In this document: positions 46,207-57,092 of the stretch, piece by piece
How positions within the stretch are numbered: position 1 is the stretch's first letter
Layout: each line of letters begins with the position of its first letter
Assembly (NCBI RefSeq): GCF_003610455.1
Contig: NZ_RAQK01000001.1
Coordinates: forward strand, 868,001-932,000
Source of the DNA: Sulfitobacter guttiformis
GTDB taxonomy: Bacteria; Pseudomonadota; Alphaproteobacteria; Rhodobacterales; Rhodobacteraceae
Reading direction: 5' to 3'
Length of the DNA stretch: 64,000 nt
Program-made: the position numbers and the translations under genes
The notes under the pieces: generated by a model
The model's database searches: none
Told to the model about the DNA's origin: nothing
Seen by the model: the letters and a program-made list of their open reading frames with translations, nothing else

Positions 46207-46866
46207 TCAAGTGAAAATAAACTCATCGTCATCGGCCAAGGTCGAAAGAAGGGCCTCAAGATCGCTGTGGTCTTGTGCCGTAAATACTGTTGTCCGGGAA
46301 TCGATCATGTCGCGGATCTCGTGCTTGAACAGCGAGAGAACGGCACCTTGAACATCAGCATCAAGCAACGCTGCGGTAAGCCCTTGTTTGATGATTTCCT
46401 TTTGATGGGCCGTCTGGCGTATTAGATTACGGTGCTCCGCAGCAGATTGCATAGCACCCACCATAGAAAAACGAAGCTGCTCGGAAGTCATTGCGTCTTT
46501 TGTCAAAAAATCGTGGCAGCCGTTTCGCATCGCAGTAACGGCCGTTTTCATATCGCCGTTCCCTGTGATCATGATCGTCGCTACATCACTGTTGAGCCTG
46601 CTTTTCTGGATATACTCGAGCACCTCGAGACCGTCCCCCTGTGGCAGTCGGTAGTCTATGAGGATGAGGTCGAAGGCTTCATTTGCCACAGCGGCCTTTA
46701 ACGCCGTAATCGTATCGACCTCGGAAAGCGCGACCATTAAATGGGTGTTCTGACTCAAGCGGCGAATACGTGCGCGGTCGAATGCACTGTCATCTAGCAA
46801 GAGGGTCTTAATAATCTGCGGAAATACCCGCTCCTCAGGGCCCAAGACTTCAACGGATACGGACAT
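46207..46866 (-). CDS. Response regulator without recognised output domain
   Basis: A 219-residue protein. The receiver domain has acidic Asp25/Asp26, phospho-acceptor Asp71 (LILIDYRLP), Thr101 (MITGNG) and Lys123 (LTKDAM). Residues 131-219 form a helical, Gln/Arg-rich tail (HRNLIRQTAHQKEIIKQGL) that I cannot assign to an HTH, GGDEF or HisKA domain. The ATG at 46866 follows AGCT-rich leader; an upstream ATG 12 codons earlier is possible. Probably works with the kinase 183 nt upstream, perhaps controlling by protein contacts. Confidence 0.85.
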   Translation of the reverse strand: MSVSVEVLGPEERVFPQIIKTLLLDDSAFDRARIRRLSQNTHLMVALSEVDTITALKAAVANEAFDLILIDYRLPQGDGLEVLEYIQKSRLNSDVATIMITGNGDMKTAVTAMRNGCHDFLTKDAMTSEQLRFSMVGAMQSAAEHRNLIRQTAHQKEIIKQGLTAALLDADVQGAVLSLFKHEIRDMIDSRTTVFTAQDHSDLEALLSTLADDDEFIFT

Positions 46867-47049
46867 AGCTCTACCTTTTTTCTTTCGATACTTTGTGATC
46901 ATGGTATCCGCTACATGCCTATCAAATTGTGAACCCCCACTGGGTCCAGCACGCTTTACTTCTCCAGAATTTAGGTTGAAATCTGACTAAATTGGGTCAA
47001 TCCGTGCGATCGTGTAAAGCTGATCCAGCCTTAATGTGGGCCGTCGCAA

Positions 47050-47793
47050 TCAGTCCGTCGCACAGCCGTGGGGGATCACCACATCAACGCGCAATCCGCG
47101 CTGATCACTTTGCACTTTGGATAATTCAACAGACCCGCCGTAATGCTGGGCCAGTTTGCGAACGTTAGCCAGCCCCATACCGGTTCCTTCAATTTCGTCA
47201 CGCGGACGTAATGTGGTCATCGCCCCCAGCGCTTTTGAATAAAAGCGCTGGGGGATTCCCGGTCCATCGTCACAAACGGTTATGCGGATCATCCCGCCCT
47301 CCTGCCGCGTTTTCACGGTGATCCCGATGGCAGGTTTATCGTGGTGTTTGACTGCATTCCCGATTAGCGCACTCCACAGCATCAACGCGTCCTGCTCCCC
47401 CATCATCGCTGCACGGCAGCCGAAATCACGCGTCACCAAGATGCTGTCTGGCAGGCATAAACCGGATAAAACCTCCTCCAACGAGGCGTCCAGATCAACG
47501 CGTACAACCTCCTGTAATCGTCCGACGCGGGAATATGCCAGCAAATCTGTCAGCATCCGGTCGAGCCGTGCAGTGTGCCGGTTCATCATCTCAATTGATT
47601 GCGCTACCGATCCAGTCACTTCGATCCCTGCCTCGGCTAGATCTTCTGAAATCCATTGTGGTAACTCGAGGAGCGCCCGTACAGATGCCCTTACATCATG
47701 GCTCATCAGATAGATGAAATCATCAATATCCTGAGTATCCTGAGCCGCCGTCCCTGTCGGAACAGCAACCGCAGCTGCAACGGAGCGCGTCAT
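47050..47793 (-). CDS. Soluble histidine kinase
   Basis: A 247-residue cytoplasmic sensor kinase. H-box: MSHDVRASVRALLELP with His32; the ATPase part shows the N-box (SALIGNAVKHHDK), G1 (CDDGPGIPQ) and G2 (GTGMGLANVRKL). No transmembrane or sensory domain precedes the H-box beyond about 30 residues, so the signal must come from a partner. It likely phosphorylates the regulator next to it. The layout resembles the short kinases that accompany phytochrome or PAS proteins. Confidence 0.9.
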   Translation of the reverse strand: MTRSVAAAVAVPTGTAAQDTQDIDDFIYLMSHDVRASVRALLELPQWISEDLAEAGIEVTGSVAQSIEMMNRHTARLDRMLTDLLAYSRVGRLQEVVRVDLDASLEEVLSGLCLPDSILVTRDFGCRAAMMGEQDALMLWSALIGNAVKHHDKPAIGITVKTRQEGGMIRITVCDDGPGIPQRFYSKALGAMTTLRPRDEIEGTGMGLANVRKLAQHYGGSVELSKVQSDQRGLRVDVVIPHGCATD

Positions 47794-47893
47794 AAGGTAC
47801 CTTTCAAATTGTCCTCTTATGAGCCTAGCAGCGCAATGATTTAGGCGCGGTTAATTAACAAGGTGAGCAGCAAAAGTCATTCTGAAAAAGCAA

Positions 47894-47922
47894 CAAAGGG
47901 CCCCTCTAAGAGGAGCCCTTTG
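47894..47922 (-). terminator. Terminator downstream of groEL
   Basis: CAAAGGGC/GCCCTTTG stem with a loop that includes a nested CCTCT/AGAGG hairpin, followed on the minus strand by a T-rich stretch (GTTGCTTTTTC). About 100 nt after the groEL stop. Confidence 0.65.
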
Positions 47923-48025
47923 CTCTGTCGGTAAGGACAGGTTGGGTATGATTTTACCTCTAGGTATCTATTCTTGCTGAAAAGACCCTGTCGGCATAGG
48001 CAAATTTTGCTAAAGCAAAAATGCC

Positions 48026-49681
<1,656 letters not shown>

Positions 49682-49744
49682 CTAAAATTGGTTTATGATG
49701 GATCGCGTCTCAAAGGGGGGCAGCAGTGCCCGCCTGTCCTGATC

Positions 49745-50032
49745 TCAGGACAGGATCCCCATGATGTCGCTTTCTTTCATCATCAGCATTTCTTCGCCGT
49801 CGACTGTCACCTCTGTACCGGACCATTTGCCGAACAGGATACGGTCGCCCGCTTTTACCGCTGGTGCGATCAATTCGCCGTTGTCCTTGCGTGCGCCTTC
49901 GCCCACAGAAACAACTTCGCCTTCGGAGGGCTTTTCTTTTGCGCTCTCGGGGATGTACAACCCGCCAGCAGTTTTCTCTTCGCCCTCTGTGCGCTTAACC
50001 AGCACGCGGTCGTGAAGTGGTGTTAATGCCAT
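49745..50032 (-). CDS. groS: Co-chaperonin GroES
   Basis: The 10-kDa lid of the GroEL chamber. It has 95 residues. The N-terminal [20 protein letters not shown] and the mobile loop [10 protein letters not shown] are intact. It starts 66 nt after the CIRCE element. AAGGAGC lies before the ATG. Confidence 0.97.
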   Translation of the reverse strand: MALTPLHDRVLVKRTEGEEKTAGGLYIPESAKEKPSEGEVVSVGEGARKDNGELIAPAVKAGDRILFGKWSGTEVTVDGEEMLMMKESDIMGILS

Positions 50033-50098
50033 CTTTGTAGCTCCTTGATGCTCAAAGTTTATCTCTATGACCGGCCCTTCACCCGAAGCGACCAGCCG

Positions 50099-50125
50099 TT
50101 AGCACTCACATATGTCGAGTGCTAA
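50099..50125. promoter_or_regulatory. CIRCE operator (HrcA site)
   Basis: TTAGCACTC-N9-GAGTGCTAA is a perfect match to the CIRCE consensus. The symmetry continues outward (AGCCG ... CGGCT), giving 14-bp arms. It sits 66 nt before groES, in the expected place for HrcA repression at normal temperature. hrcA itself is not in the window. Confidence 0.95.
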
Positions 50126-50188
50126 CGGCTGTTAGTTAGGCAGTGCACCCATATGAGTCAACGGGCCCGTCGATAAAATTTTCACAAC

Positions 50189-50866
50189 CTAATCAGCGGC
50201 AAGGACGCGGGCCGAAACAGCAACTGCATCCGCGCCCGACGGGGTGAGGCCGTAAACACCTTTCTCGACTTTTTCAAACCAGCCATAATGATTATCGCGC
50301 ATCATCGCAGTGGCCTTCGGGATGCCCGTTTCCTTGGCTACATCCGCACCTTTGCATGCCCCCACCTCAAACAGATAAACAGCGATTTTCACCGCATCCT
50401 GCCGGTAGGCCGTGACCAGCCCTGCCCGCGTTTGGCCCCCGTCGTTGGGATCACCCTGACGCCGCGCAAACTCGCGGAGTAATGTCGCCTTACGCTTTTG
50501 GTTCTTGCGCGGCGCATAAGGGCCGGGGTCACAATGTACCGTCACCAAGCCGTCTGCCAGCCGCACCGTCATCAGCCCCAACCCCAGACGCCGCGCCAGC
50601 GCAGTATTGGCTTTAACCGCCTTATAGAAAGGCTTGCCTGCTTTATGAGCCACGGCCAGATAAACGTCCTCGCTCAGCTTGAGGCGCTCAACGCACTGGT
50701 GAAACAGCGCCAACGAAAAACCCAGCTTCAGTTCGACGACGACCGGCGGCTCGCCTCCGCGCAGAGCCACAACATCGGCCGCCCCAACTTCGGCTTTCAC
50801 CACATATCCCTGATCCTCCAGAAAGGCTTTTACGGGGGGGTATAAATCAGTCTCACGCATGCTCAT
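50189..50866 (-). CDS. DUF2161-family putative nuclease-fold protein
   Basis: A 225-residue protein. The sequence TDLYPPVKAFLEDQGYVVKAEV followed by ADVVALR and VVVELKLGFS gives the Asp...Glu-x-Lys core of a PD-(D/E)xK fold. The C-terminal part (KGADVAKETGIPKATAMMRDNHYGWFEKVEKGVYGLTPSG in short pieces) resembles a winged-helix. Described families of this kind have unknown substrates. I chose ATG 50866; 50860 is equally possible. Divergent from the MmcQ gene. Confidence 0.8.
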   Translation of the reverse strand: MSMRETDLYPPVKAFLEDQGYVVKAEVGAADVVALRGGEPPVVVELKLGFSLALFHQCVERLKLSEDVYLAVAHKAGKPFYKAVKANTALARRLGLGLMTVRLADGLVTVHCDPGPYAPRKNQKRKATLLREFARRQGDPNDGGQTRAGLVTAYRQDAVKIAVYLFEVGACKGADVAKETGIPKATAMMRDNHYGWFEKVEKGVYGLTPSGADAVAVSARVLAAD

Positions 50867-50920
50867 GGCGGGTACAGTATCATCATTTCCAAACACCGCG
50901 CGACCCCTTAAGCTGCGGGC

Positions 50921-51274
50921 ATGACTTGCGATGATCTAAAACATTTCTGTGCCTCGCTGCCCCATACAACCCATGTGGTCCAATGGGGCAACGCGGATGT
51001 CTACAAAATCGGGGGCAAGATGTTTGCGGTGGTGGGCATGAGCGGCACGAACGCCACCGTCACCTTCAAGGCCAGCGATCTGTCATTCGAAATCCTCTCG
51101 GACAGTCCCGGACTGCGCCCCGCCCCCTACATGGCATCGCGCGGATTGAAATGGATACAGCAATACGCTGAGCCGGGCCTTTCAGATGACAGCCTGCGGG
51201 ATCACATCCGCGCCTCATACGATATGGTCGTGGACGGCCTCACAAAAAAACTGCGCGCAGAGCTGGATCAGTAG
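50921..51274 (+). CDS. MmcQ/YjbR-family protein
   Basis: A 117-residue protein with the cytoplasmic YjbR fold. Landmarks are HVVQWGNADVYKIGGKMFAVVG near the N-terminus and ASRGLKWIQQY in the middle. It may bind nucleic acid through a double-wing surface, as proposed for the family. There is no operon partner. Confidence 0.88.
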   Translation: MTCDDLKHFCASLPHTTHVVQWGNADVYKIGGKMFAVVGMSGTNATVTFKASDLSFEILSDSPGLRPAPYMASRGLKWIQQYAEPGLSDDSLRDHIRASYDMVVDGLTKKLRAELDQ

Positions 51275-51353
51275 GTACTGTGCCTACGTGACAAGACCTG
51301 CTTTCCTGCTATAAGGCGCTCGAATTGACTCACAGCTTGCAGGAGCGCCCCCC

Positions 51354-52274
51354 ATGACCACCCTCGTTTTCGGCCACAAATCCCCCGACACTGACAGCAC
51401 AGGAAGCCCGATCATCTGGGCGTGGTACATGTCCGAAATTATGGGCACTCCTGCAAAAGCTGTTCTGCTGGGCGAGCCGAACACCGAAGCTCTGTTCATG
51501 CTTGACCACTGGAAACTGGACAAGCCCGAGATCATCACAGACGTCGAGGCCGGTCAGGATGTGGTCATCGTCGATACCAACAATCCCGCCGAACTGCCCG
51601 ACACCATCAACGATGCGAACATCACAGCCATCATCGACCACCACAAACTGGTTGGCGGGCTGGAAACAGCAGGCCCCATCACAATTCGCATCGAGCCACT
51701 GGCCTGCACTGCGACCATCATGTGGAAGATGATCGGCAAGGACATCGCGCAAATGCCGTCGAACGTAAAAGGCGCAATGCTCACTTGCATCCTGTCCGAC
51801 ACGCTCGAGTTCCGCTCCCCCACAACCACACAAGAGGACAAGGCGATTGCATGGTCGCTTGCCGAAGATCTGGAGGTGGACATCCCGACCTATGCGGCAC
51901 AAATGTTTGCGGCAAAGTCCGATGTGTCCTCTTTCTCCGAGGCCGAGCTTTTGCGCATGGATAGCAAGGAATACGAGATCGCAGGCAAGCAGTTCCGCAT
52001 TTCCGTGCTGGAGACCACATCGCCCGAAGCAATCCTGAGCCGTAAGGCTGAACTTATGGCCGCAATGCCCGCCGTTGCACAAGAAGACGGTGCCGATCAG
52101 GTACTGTTGTTTGTTGTGGATATCCTCAACGAGGAGGCGACAATGCTTATCCCCAACGAACTGAGCAAGACCGTCGCGGAAAAATCCTTTGATGCAAAAG
52201 TTACCGGTGACACGGTTGTCCTTCCCGGCATCATGAGCCGGAAAAAACAAATTATTCCATTCCTGAAAGTCTAA
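51354..52274 (+). CDS. ppaC: Manganese-dependent inorganic pyrophosphatase
   Basis: Family II pyrophosphatase that hydrolyses PPi in the cytoplasm. It has 306 residues. The DHH-superfamily metal motifs GHKSPDTDS, VDTNN and IIDHHK are present, and the C-terminal SRKKQ binds substrate. Family II enzymes depend on Mn2+ or Co2+. GGAGCGCCCCC precedes the ATG. A terminator-like hairpin follows 27 nt past the stop. Confidence 0.96.
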   Translation: MTTLVFGHKSPDTDSTGSPIIWAWYMSEIMGTPAKAVLLGEPNTEALFMLDHWKLDKPEIITDVEAGQDVVIVDTNNPAELPDTINDANITAIIDHHKLVGGLETAGPITIRIEPLACTATIMWKMIGKDIAQMPSNVKGAMLTCILSDTLEFRSPTTTQEDKAIAWSLAEDLEVDIPTYAAQMFAAKSDVSSFSEAELLRMDSKEYEIAGKQFRISVLETTSPEAILSRKAELMAAMPAVAQEDGADQVLLFVVDILNEEATMLIPNELSKTVAEKSFDAKVTGDTVVLPGIMSRKKQIIPFLKV

Positions 52275-52300
52275 TTTTTCACAAGATGCGTTGCCATTAA

Positions 52301-52328
52301 GGGCCTCCCGTACATACGGGGGGCCTTT
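52301..52328 (+). terminator. Hairpin terminator after ppaC
   Basis: GGCCTCCCGTA/TACGGGGGGCC forms a GC-rich stem with a short loop, then TTT. Lies 27 nt after the ppaC stop. Confidence 0.65.
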
Positions 52329-52405
52329 CTCGCATACGCCGACCTCTTTGCATCCGCCGCCGCCTCCGCTATCCCACGCACTAGCAATCCCTGAGGAGCA
52401 CACCT

Positions 52406-53278
52406 ATGACCCGCATCATCACCGCCCTGTCCGAAGTCTCTGCCGACTATGAGGCGCTATTCGTAGATCTGTGGGGCTGTGTGCACAATGGCGTCAAAGC
52501 AATTCCGTCTGCTGTGATCGCGCTTCAGGACTACCGCAAGACGGGCGGAAAGGTGGTGCTTGTAACCAATTCCCCCCGCCCCCGCGCAGGCGTGGCAAAG
52601 CAGCTTGTGCATTTCGGTGTGCCCGAGGATGCGTATGACGCCATCGCCACGTCTGGCGATTCCGCCCGCTCGGCGATGTACCGCGGCGTGGTCGGGCATA
52701 GCATCTGGCACTATGGCCCTCCCACCGACAGCCGCTTTTTCGACCCGCTCGACATCTTGGAAAACCCTGTCGAAATTACGCGTGTGCCTCTGGCCGAGGC
52801 AACTGGCATCGTATGCACAGGCCCCTTTGATGCCGAAGCGGACCCCGAAACATGGCGCGCAGATCTGGAACTTGCGCTTGCCAGCGACCTCAAACTTCTG
52901 TGCGCAAATCCTGATATCGTCGTGGACAGGGGCGACGTGCGGGAGTGGTGTGCAGGGGCCGTGGCCAAAATGTATACCGAGATGGGCGGTACCAGCCTCT
53001 ATTTCGGCAAACCACACGCCCCCATCTATGATCTGGCCCGCCGCCGTTTGCACAAACTGGGCACTGCAATTCCCGATACGGCCATCCTTGCTATCGGTGA
53101 CGGCATCCTCACGGATGTAAAAGGCGCCATTGACGAGGGGATCGATTCCCTGTTCATCACCGGCGGCCTTGCGGCGGCAGAAACAAAAACTGTTAACCAA
53201 CCCGATGAAAAATCCCTAACTGCATACTTAAAGGCGGAGAAAATGGATCCAACCTTCACAATAGGTCACTTGCGCTGA
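52406..53278 (+). CDS. HAD superfamily class IIA phosphatase
   Basis: A 290-residue HAD-IIA protein (NagD-like subclass, TIGR01459 type). Motif I FVDLWGCVHNG, motif II VTNSPRP and motif III/IV KPHAPIYDLA...GDGILTDVKGA are all visible. It removes phosphate from small sugars or nucleotides; the substrate is not known. GAGGAG lies 7 nt before the ATG at 52406. Confidence 0.9.
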   Translation: MTRIITALSEVSADYEALFVDLWGCVHNGVKAIPSAVIALQDYRKTGGKVVLVTNSPRPRAGVAKQLVHFGVPEDAYDAIATSGDSARSAMYRGVVGHSIWHYGPPTDSRFFDPLDILENPVEITRVPLAEATGIVCTGPFDAEADPETWRADLELALASDLKLLCANPDIVVDRGDVREWCAGAVAKMYTEMGGTSLYFGKPHAPIYDLARRRLHKLGTAIPDTAILAIGDGILTDVKGAIDEGIDSLFITGGLAAAETKTVNQPDEKSLTAYLKAEKMDPTFTIGHLR

Positions 53279-53367
53279 CATATTTAAGGCTTGCCTTTCT
53301 GCACTCGCGAAGTAATTAAGTTGCAATCAGGACGCCCTGATCGAACGATTATTACCAAGAGGCAAGC

Positions 53368-53811
53368 ATGTTGGACAATCTTCCGCGCGGCACCATCGTC
53401 ATTGAAGACATCGAAATCGGAATGTTCCGGTACCTGCGCAAGCAGGTGACAGACGAAGATATCGAAATGTTCGCCACCATCTCGACTGACCGTAACCCCG
53501 TGCACCTCGACGATGATTATGCGCAGGATACAATCTTTCAGGGCAGGATCGCCCACGGCATGTTGACCGCGGGCCTCATCTCCGCTGTCATCGGAGAACA
53601 GCTGCCAGGACACGGGACTGTCTATCTGGGCCAGACAATGAAGTTCCTGAGGCCCGTGCGCCCCGGCGATACTGTCTATGCCGAGGTCAAAGTTACCGAA
53701 ATCGACGCTGCCAAACGGATAGTTAAAATGGATTGCCACTGTTCCGTCGACGGCAAAAAGGTGTTGGTGGGCGAAGCAACAGTTCTGGCCCCCTCGCGCA
53801 AGTTCGACTGA
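53368..53811 (+). CDS. MaoC-family (R)-enoyl-CoA hydratase
   Basis: A 147-residue hot-dog fold hydratase. The catalytic pair is Asp41 and His46 in DRNPVHLDD, and FQGRIAHGMLTAGLIS follows. This layout is typical of PhaJ-type (R)-specific hydratases that feed beta-oxidation intermediates to polyhydroxyalkanoate synthesis, or of acyl dehydratases in other routes. No pha genes are nearby. Confidence 0.88.
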   Translation: MLDNLPRGTIVIEDIEIGMFRYLRKQVTDEDIEMFATISTDRNPVHLDDDYAQDTIFQGRIAHGMLTAGLISAVIGEQLPGHGTVYLGQTMKFLRPVRPGDTVYAEVKVTEIDAAKRIVKMDCHCSVDGKKVLVGEATVLAPSRKFD

Positions 53812-53847
53812 CCTTGCACGCATCCGCACAGGCCGCTAATCAAAGCC

Positions 53848-54780
53848 ATGCGGATAATTTCTGACTATCAATTTGTGAATGAAGCTGATCGCGGTGCCAC
53901 CGCTGCGATTGGTAACTTTGACGGCGTGCATCTGGGGCACCTGTCGGTGATCGAGATGGCGCGCGCAGCCGCGCCTGATGCGCCCCTTGGGATTGTTACG
54001 TTTGACCCCCACCCGCGCGCCTATTTTGCACCAAAATCACCGCCCTTCAGGCTCATGAGCAGTGCCGCCCGCGCCTCGCGCCTTGCGAAGGTCGGTGTCG
54101 AAAAGCTCTATCAGCTTCCGTTCAACACCGCGATGGCCTCCCTCACGCCGATTGAATTCGCGGGCAAGATATTGCACCGTGGTCTGGGGTTGAAGCATGT
54201 CGTGGTCGGTGCTGATTTCTGCTTTGGAAAAGACCGCGCAGGCACTGCGGCTGACCTCGAAGATTTCGGGCGCCAGCTAGGCTTTGGCGTAACGATTGCG
54301 CCGCTCATGTCCCAATCAGAACAAACCGTCTCTTCCACCGCGATCCGCACTGCCCTGAGCGAGGCACGCCCCCGCGATGCCGCTGCGATGCTGGGCCATT
54401 GGCACCGCATCGAGGGGCCAGTTATCGGCGGAGAGCAGCGCGGCCGCGAACTGGGTTATCCCACAGCAAACATGTCAATTGACGGCCTTCACCCACCTGC
54501 CTTCGGCGTATATGCCGTTCTGGCCGATGTGTTGGAAGGCCCTCATAAAGGAAGCTACCATGGCGTTGCTTCTATGGGTGTTCGGCCTATGTTCGGCGAA
54601 AACAAACCAAACCTTGAAACCTTTATCTTCGATTTCAAGGGTGACCTATATGGCAGCACCATTTCAATTGCCCTCGTCGATCATTTGCGCGGCGAGGAGA
54701 AATTTAACAGTCTTGAGGCACTTATCACCCAAATGGACGCCGACAGTGCAAATGCCCGTGCTATTCTGGCGGCCCTATGA
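53848..54780 (+). CDS. ribF: Bifunctional riboflavin kinase / FAD synthetase
   Basis: Converts riboflavin to FMN and then FAD. It has 310 residues. The FAD synthetase (nucleotidyltransferase) part begins with AIGNFDGVHLGH and ends near STAIRTALSEARPRDAA; the riboflavin kinase domain follows, marked by GRELGYPTANMS and NLETFIFDF. The start is ATG 53848. Its stop overlaps the next start (ATGA), so it is coupled with the YcgN gene. Confidence 0.96.
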   Translation: MRIISDYQFVNEADRGATAAIGNFDGVHLGHLSVIEMARAAAPDAPLGIVTFDPHPRAYFAPKSPPFRLMSSAARASRLAKVGVEKLYQLPFNTAMASLTPIEFAGKILHRGLGLKHVVVGADFCFGKDRAGTAADLEDFGRQLGFGVTIAPLMSQSEQTVSSTAIRTALSEARPRDAAAMLGHWHRIEGPVIGGEQRGRELGYPTANMSIDGLHPPAFGVYAVLADVLEGPHKGSYHGVASMGVRPMFGENKPNLETFIFDFKGDLYGSTISIALVDHLRGEEKFNSLEALITQMDADSANARAILAAL

Positions 54781-55274
54781 CCGGCCATCCTGAACGCAAC
54801 GCAGACGCAGATCCTATTGACCGCAATGGCCTAAGCCCTAAGTTTTGGGAACGTAAGCCGTTAAAATCCCTTAATAATAAAGAATGGGAAGCGCTTTGTG
54901 ACGGCTGTGGCAAGTGTTGCCTGAACAAGCTCGAAGATGAAGACAACGGTGAAGTGGCGCTAACAAACGTTGCTTGCCGTCTGCTCGACGATGGCAGCTG
55001 CCACTGCGCCCAATACGAGATCCGCCACCAGTTCGTGCCCGATTGCATCGTTATGACACCGGAAAACATCGACGACCATGCCTATTGGATGCCGCAAACC
55101 TGCGCTTACCGCCTACTCTGGAAGGGTCTGCCCCTGCCGCAATGGCATCCGCTGATCAGCGGCACCCAAGAGAGCGTCCACAGCGCGGGTGTCTCCATGC
55201 GTGGCCGCACTGTCAGCGAATGGGACATTGCATTTGAAGACTGGGAAGATCACATTATCGAGGAGCCTACATAG
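54777..55274 (+). CDS. YcgN-family cysteine-cluster protein
   Basis: A 165-residue UPF0260-type protein. The CDGCGKCC motif and later Cys residues (ACRLL, SCHCAQY, PDCIV) probably bind a metal or Fe-S centre. Its role is unknown. It starts in an ATGA overlap with ribF and its TAG stop overlaps the GTG of the aldolase gene (TAGTG). Confidence 0.9.
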   Translation: MTGHPERNADADPIDRNGLSPKFWERKPLKSLNNKEWEALCDGCGKCCLNKLEDEDNGEVALTNVACRLLDDGSCHCAQYEIRHQFVPDCIVMTPENIDDHAYWMPQTCAYRLLWKGLPLPQWHPLISGTQESVHSAGVSMRGRTVSEWDIAFEDWEDHIIEEPT

Positions 55275-56311
55275 TGTTTTTTGCATCCGACAACGCGGGC
55301 GTCGTTCATCCGAAGATCATGCAAGGCATCGTTGATGCAAATACGAACTATGCTATGCCTTATGGGAACGATGACCTGATGGCGCAGGTCCGTAGCAAAA
55401 TCCGCGATCTTTTCGAGGCCCCAGATGCGGCCGTTTATCTGGTCGCCACTGGCACTGCTGCGAATTCCCTCGCTCTCGCCTGCTACACACAGCCATGGCA
55501 AACCATATTTTGCGCCCAATACAGCCACATCGAGGAGGACGAGTGTAACGCCCCTGAATTCTACGCCAGTGGCGCAAAACTCACTCTCATCCCCACATCT
55601 AATAAAATGTCTCCCGAAGGACTGGCCCAAGCCATAGCCCACCGCGCAGGTGACAGCGTGCATATGGCGCAATCAGGCGCGGTATCGATAACTCAGGTTA
55701 CTGAATTCGGGTCGGTTCATACATTGGGCGAGCTGAATGCTCTCACGGCTGTGGCAAAAGCGGCAGGTCTGCCAGTCCACCTTGACGGCGCTCGCTTTGC
55801 CAACGCTCTTGTCGCGCTTGATTGCTCACCAGCCGAAATGACGTGGAAAGCGGGCATCGACGTGGTCAGCTTTGGCGGTACAAAAAACGGATGTATGGGT
55901 GTAGAGGCGGTGATCTTCTTTGACCCGTCAAAAGCGCAGGAATTTGAATACCGCAGGAAGCGTGGCGCGCATCTGTTCTCGAAACATCGCTATTTGTCGG
56001 CACAAATGCACTCCTATCTCGCAGATGATCTGTGGAAGGAAATGGCAAGCACTGCCAATGCAGCCTGCTCTCGCCTCGCGGCGGGACTGCGCGCTGCAGG
56101 CGCCGAATTTCTGCACGAGCCTGAGGCGAACATGATCTTTGCGCGTTTCCCACGCGCTGTGCATCAAAAGCTACAAGCGGATGGCGCAAAGTATTATGTG
56201 CTCGATGGCGATGTCACATCCGGTCCACCTGAAGAGTTTTTGCCCTGCCGCCTTGTTTGCGACTGGGCAATGACCGACGCACTGGTCGACCGGTTTCTTG
56301 CTCACTTCTAG
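55274..56311 (+). CDS. ltaE: Low-specificity L-threonine aldolase
   Basis: PLP enzyme splitting L-threonine (and allo-threonine) to glycine and acetaldehyde. It has 345 residues. Lys204 in FGGTKNG is the PLP lysine. The GTG start is supported by AGGAG 9 nt upstream and the 1-nt overlap with the preceding stop. It complements glyA as another glycine route. Confidence 0.93.
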   Translation: MFFASDNAGVVHPKIMQGIVDANTNYAMPYGNDDLMAQVRSKIRDLFEAPDAAVYLVATGTAANSLALACYTQPWQTIFCAQYSHIEEDECNAPEFYASGAKLTLIPTSNKMSPEGLAQAIAHRAGDSVHMAQSGAVSITQVTEFGSVHTLGELNALTAVAKAAGLPVHLDGARFANALVALDCSPAEMTWKAGIDVVSFGGTKNGCMGVEAVIFFDPSKAQEFEYRRKRGAHLFSKHRYLSAQMHSYLADDLWKEMASTANAACSRLAAGLRAAGAEFLHEPEANMIFARFPRAVHQKLQADGAKYYVLDGDVTSGPPEEFLPCRLVCDWAMTDALVDRFLAHF

Positions 56312-57090
56312 CTCCGTGCAAGCAACTCTCGCACAGGCACCGCGACTTCATCAGGGTGCGTGACCGGTAGCATGTGCCCCGCCCCCTTAATGACAACACG
56401 CTGAACATCGGGTAACCGCTTGGCCAGCGAGACCGCAACCTTACCGCTCATGGCGGGGGATTGATCCCCCTCAATTAGGACGCATGGCATCGCCGCCCCG
56501 GCCATCCGCCCCGGCGCCAGCAATTCGGCACTGTCATGGTGCAAAAACGCCGAGCTTGCAGGCACATAGTGTACGAGACGCGCCATGTGCTCACGCATTC
56601 GTTCCGGCAGTGTATCCCACGGCGTGCCATCGCCCCAGTCACGATTAAATACACGCGCAGCCTCGCGCTCGTCTCCACTGGCAAATGCCGCATCAAGCGC
56701 GGCGCTGTCGCGCCGGTAATCGCTTAGCAGTTCGGGTTCATCCTCGATCGCGGCAGCGAAATACACCGGCTCTATCAACGTCAGACTGCGGACAAGCTCG
56801 GGACTTTCGACTGCAATGCGCAAGGCAACCGTTGCCCCGAACGAGTGCCCGATCAGGTCCATCCTCTCTGTGATCTGGCCCCGTGCCATATCTGTCGCCA
56901 CATCATGCACATTGCCGGTCCGGTCCCAGACACCCGATTTTCCATGGCTAGGCAAGTCAAACGCAAGAATGCTCAGTTCGTTCTTGAGTGCCGCAGCCAT
57001 GCCGCGCCATGCCCCCGAATGCCCAAGCGTACAATGAATGGCCAAAGCCCGGCGCGGAGCGCCCTCATAAAGATGGGTGTGGGTATGCAA
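56308..57090 (-). CDS. Alpha/beta-hydrolase
   Basis: A 260-residue cytoplasmic hydrolase. The nucleophile elbow GHSFGATVAL, an oxyanion CTLGHSGAW and a C-terminal His in GAGHMLP form the usual triad. It starts two bases after the next gene's stop (57093), so the two form a small operon. Convergent with the threonine aldolase (4-nt overlap). Substrate unknown. Confidence 0.85.
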   Translation of the reverse strand: MHTHTHLYEGAPRRALAIHCTLGHSGAWRGMAAALKNELSILAFDLPSHGKSGVWDRTGNVHDVATDMARGQITERMDLIGHSFGATVALRIAVESPELVRSLTLIEPVYFAAAIEDEPELLSDYRRDSAALDAAFASGDEREAARVFNRDWGDGTPWDTLPERMREHMARLVHYVPASSAFLHHDSAELLAPGRMAGAAMPCVLIEGDQSPAMSGKVAVSLAKRLPDVQRVVIKGAGHMLPVTHPDEVAVPVRELLARS

Positions 57091-57092
57091 TG

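Noticed and set aside
51330..52403. A long frame antisense to ppaC
   Set aside because: It is cysteine- and histidine-rich without domain logic and runs through the ppaC terminator; ppaC itself is unmistakable.
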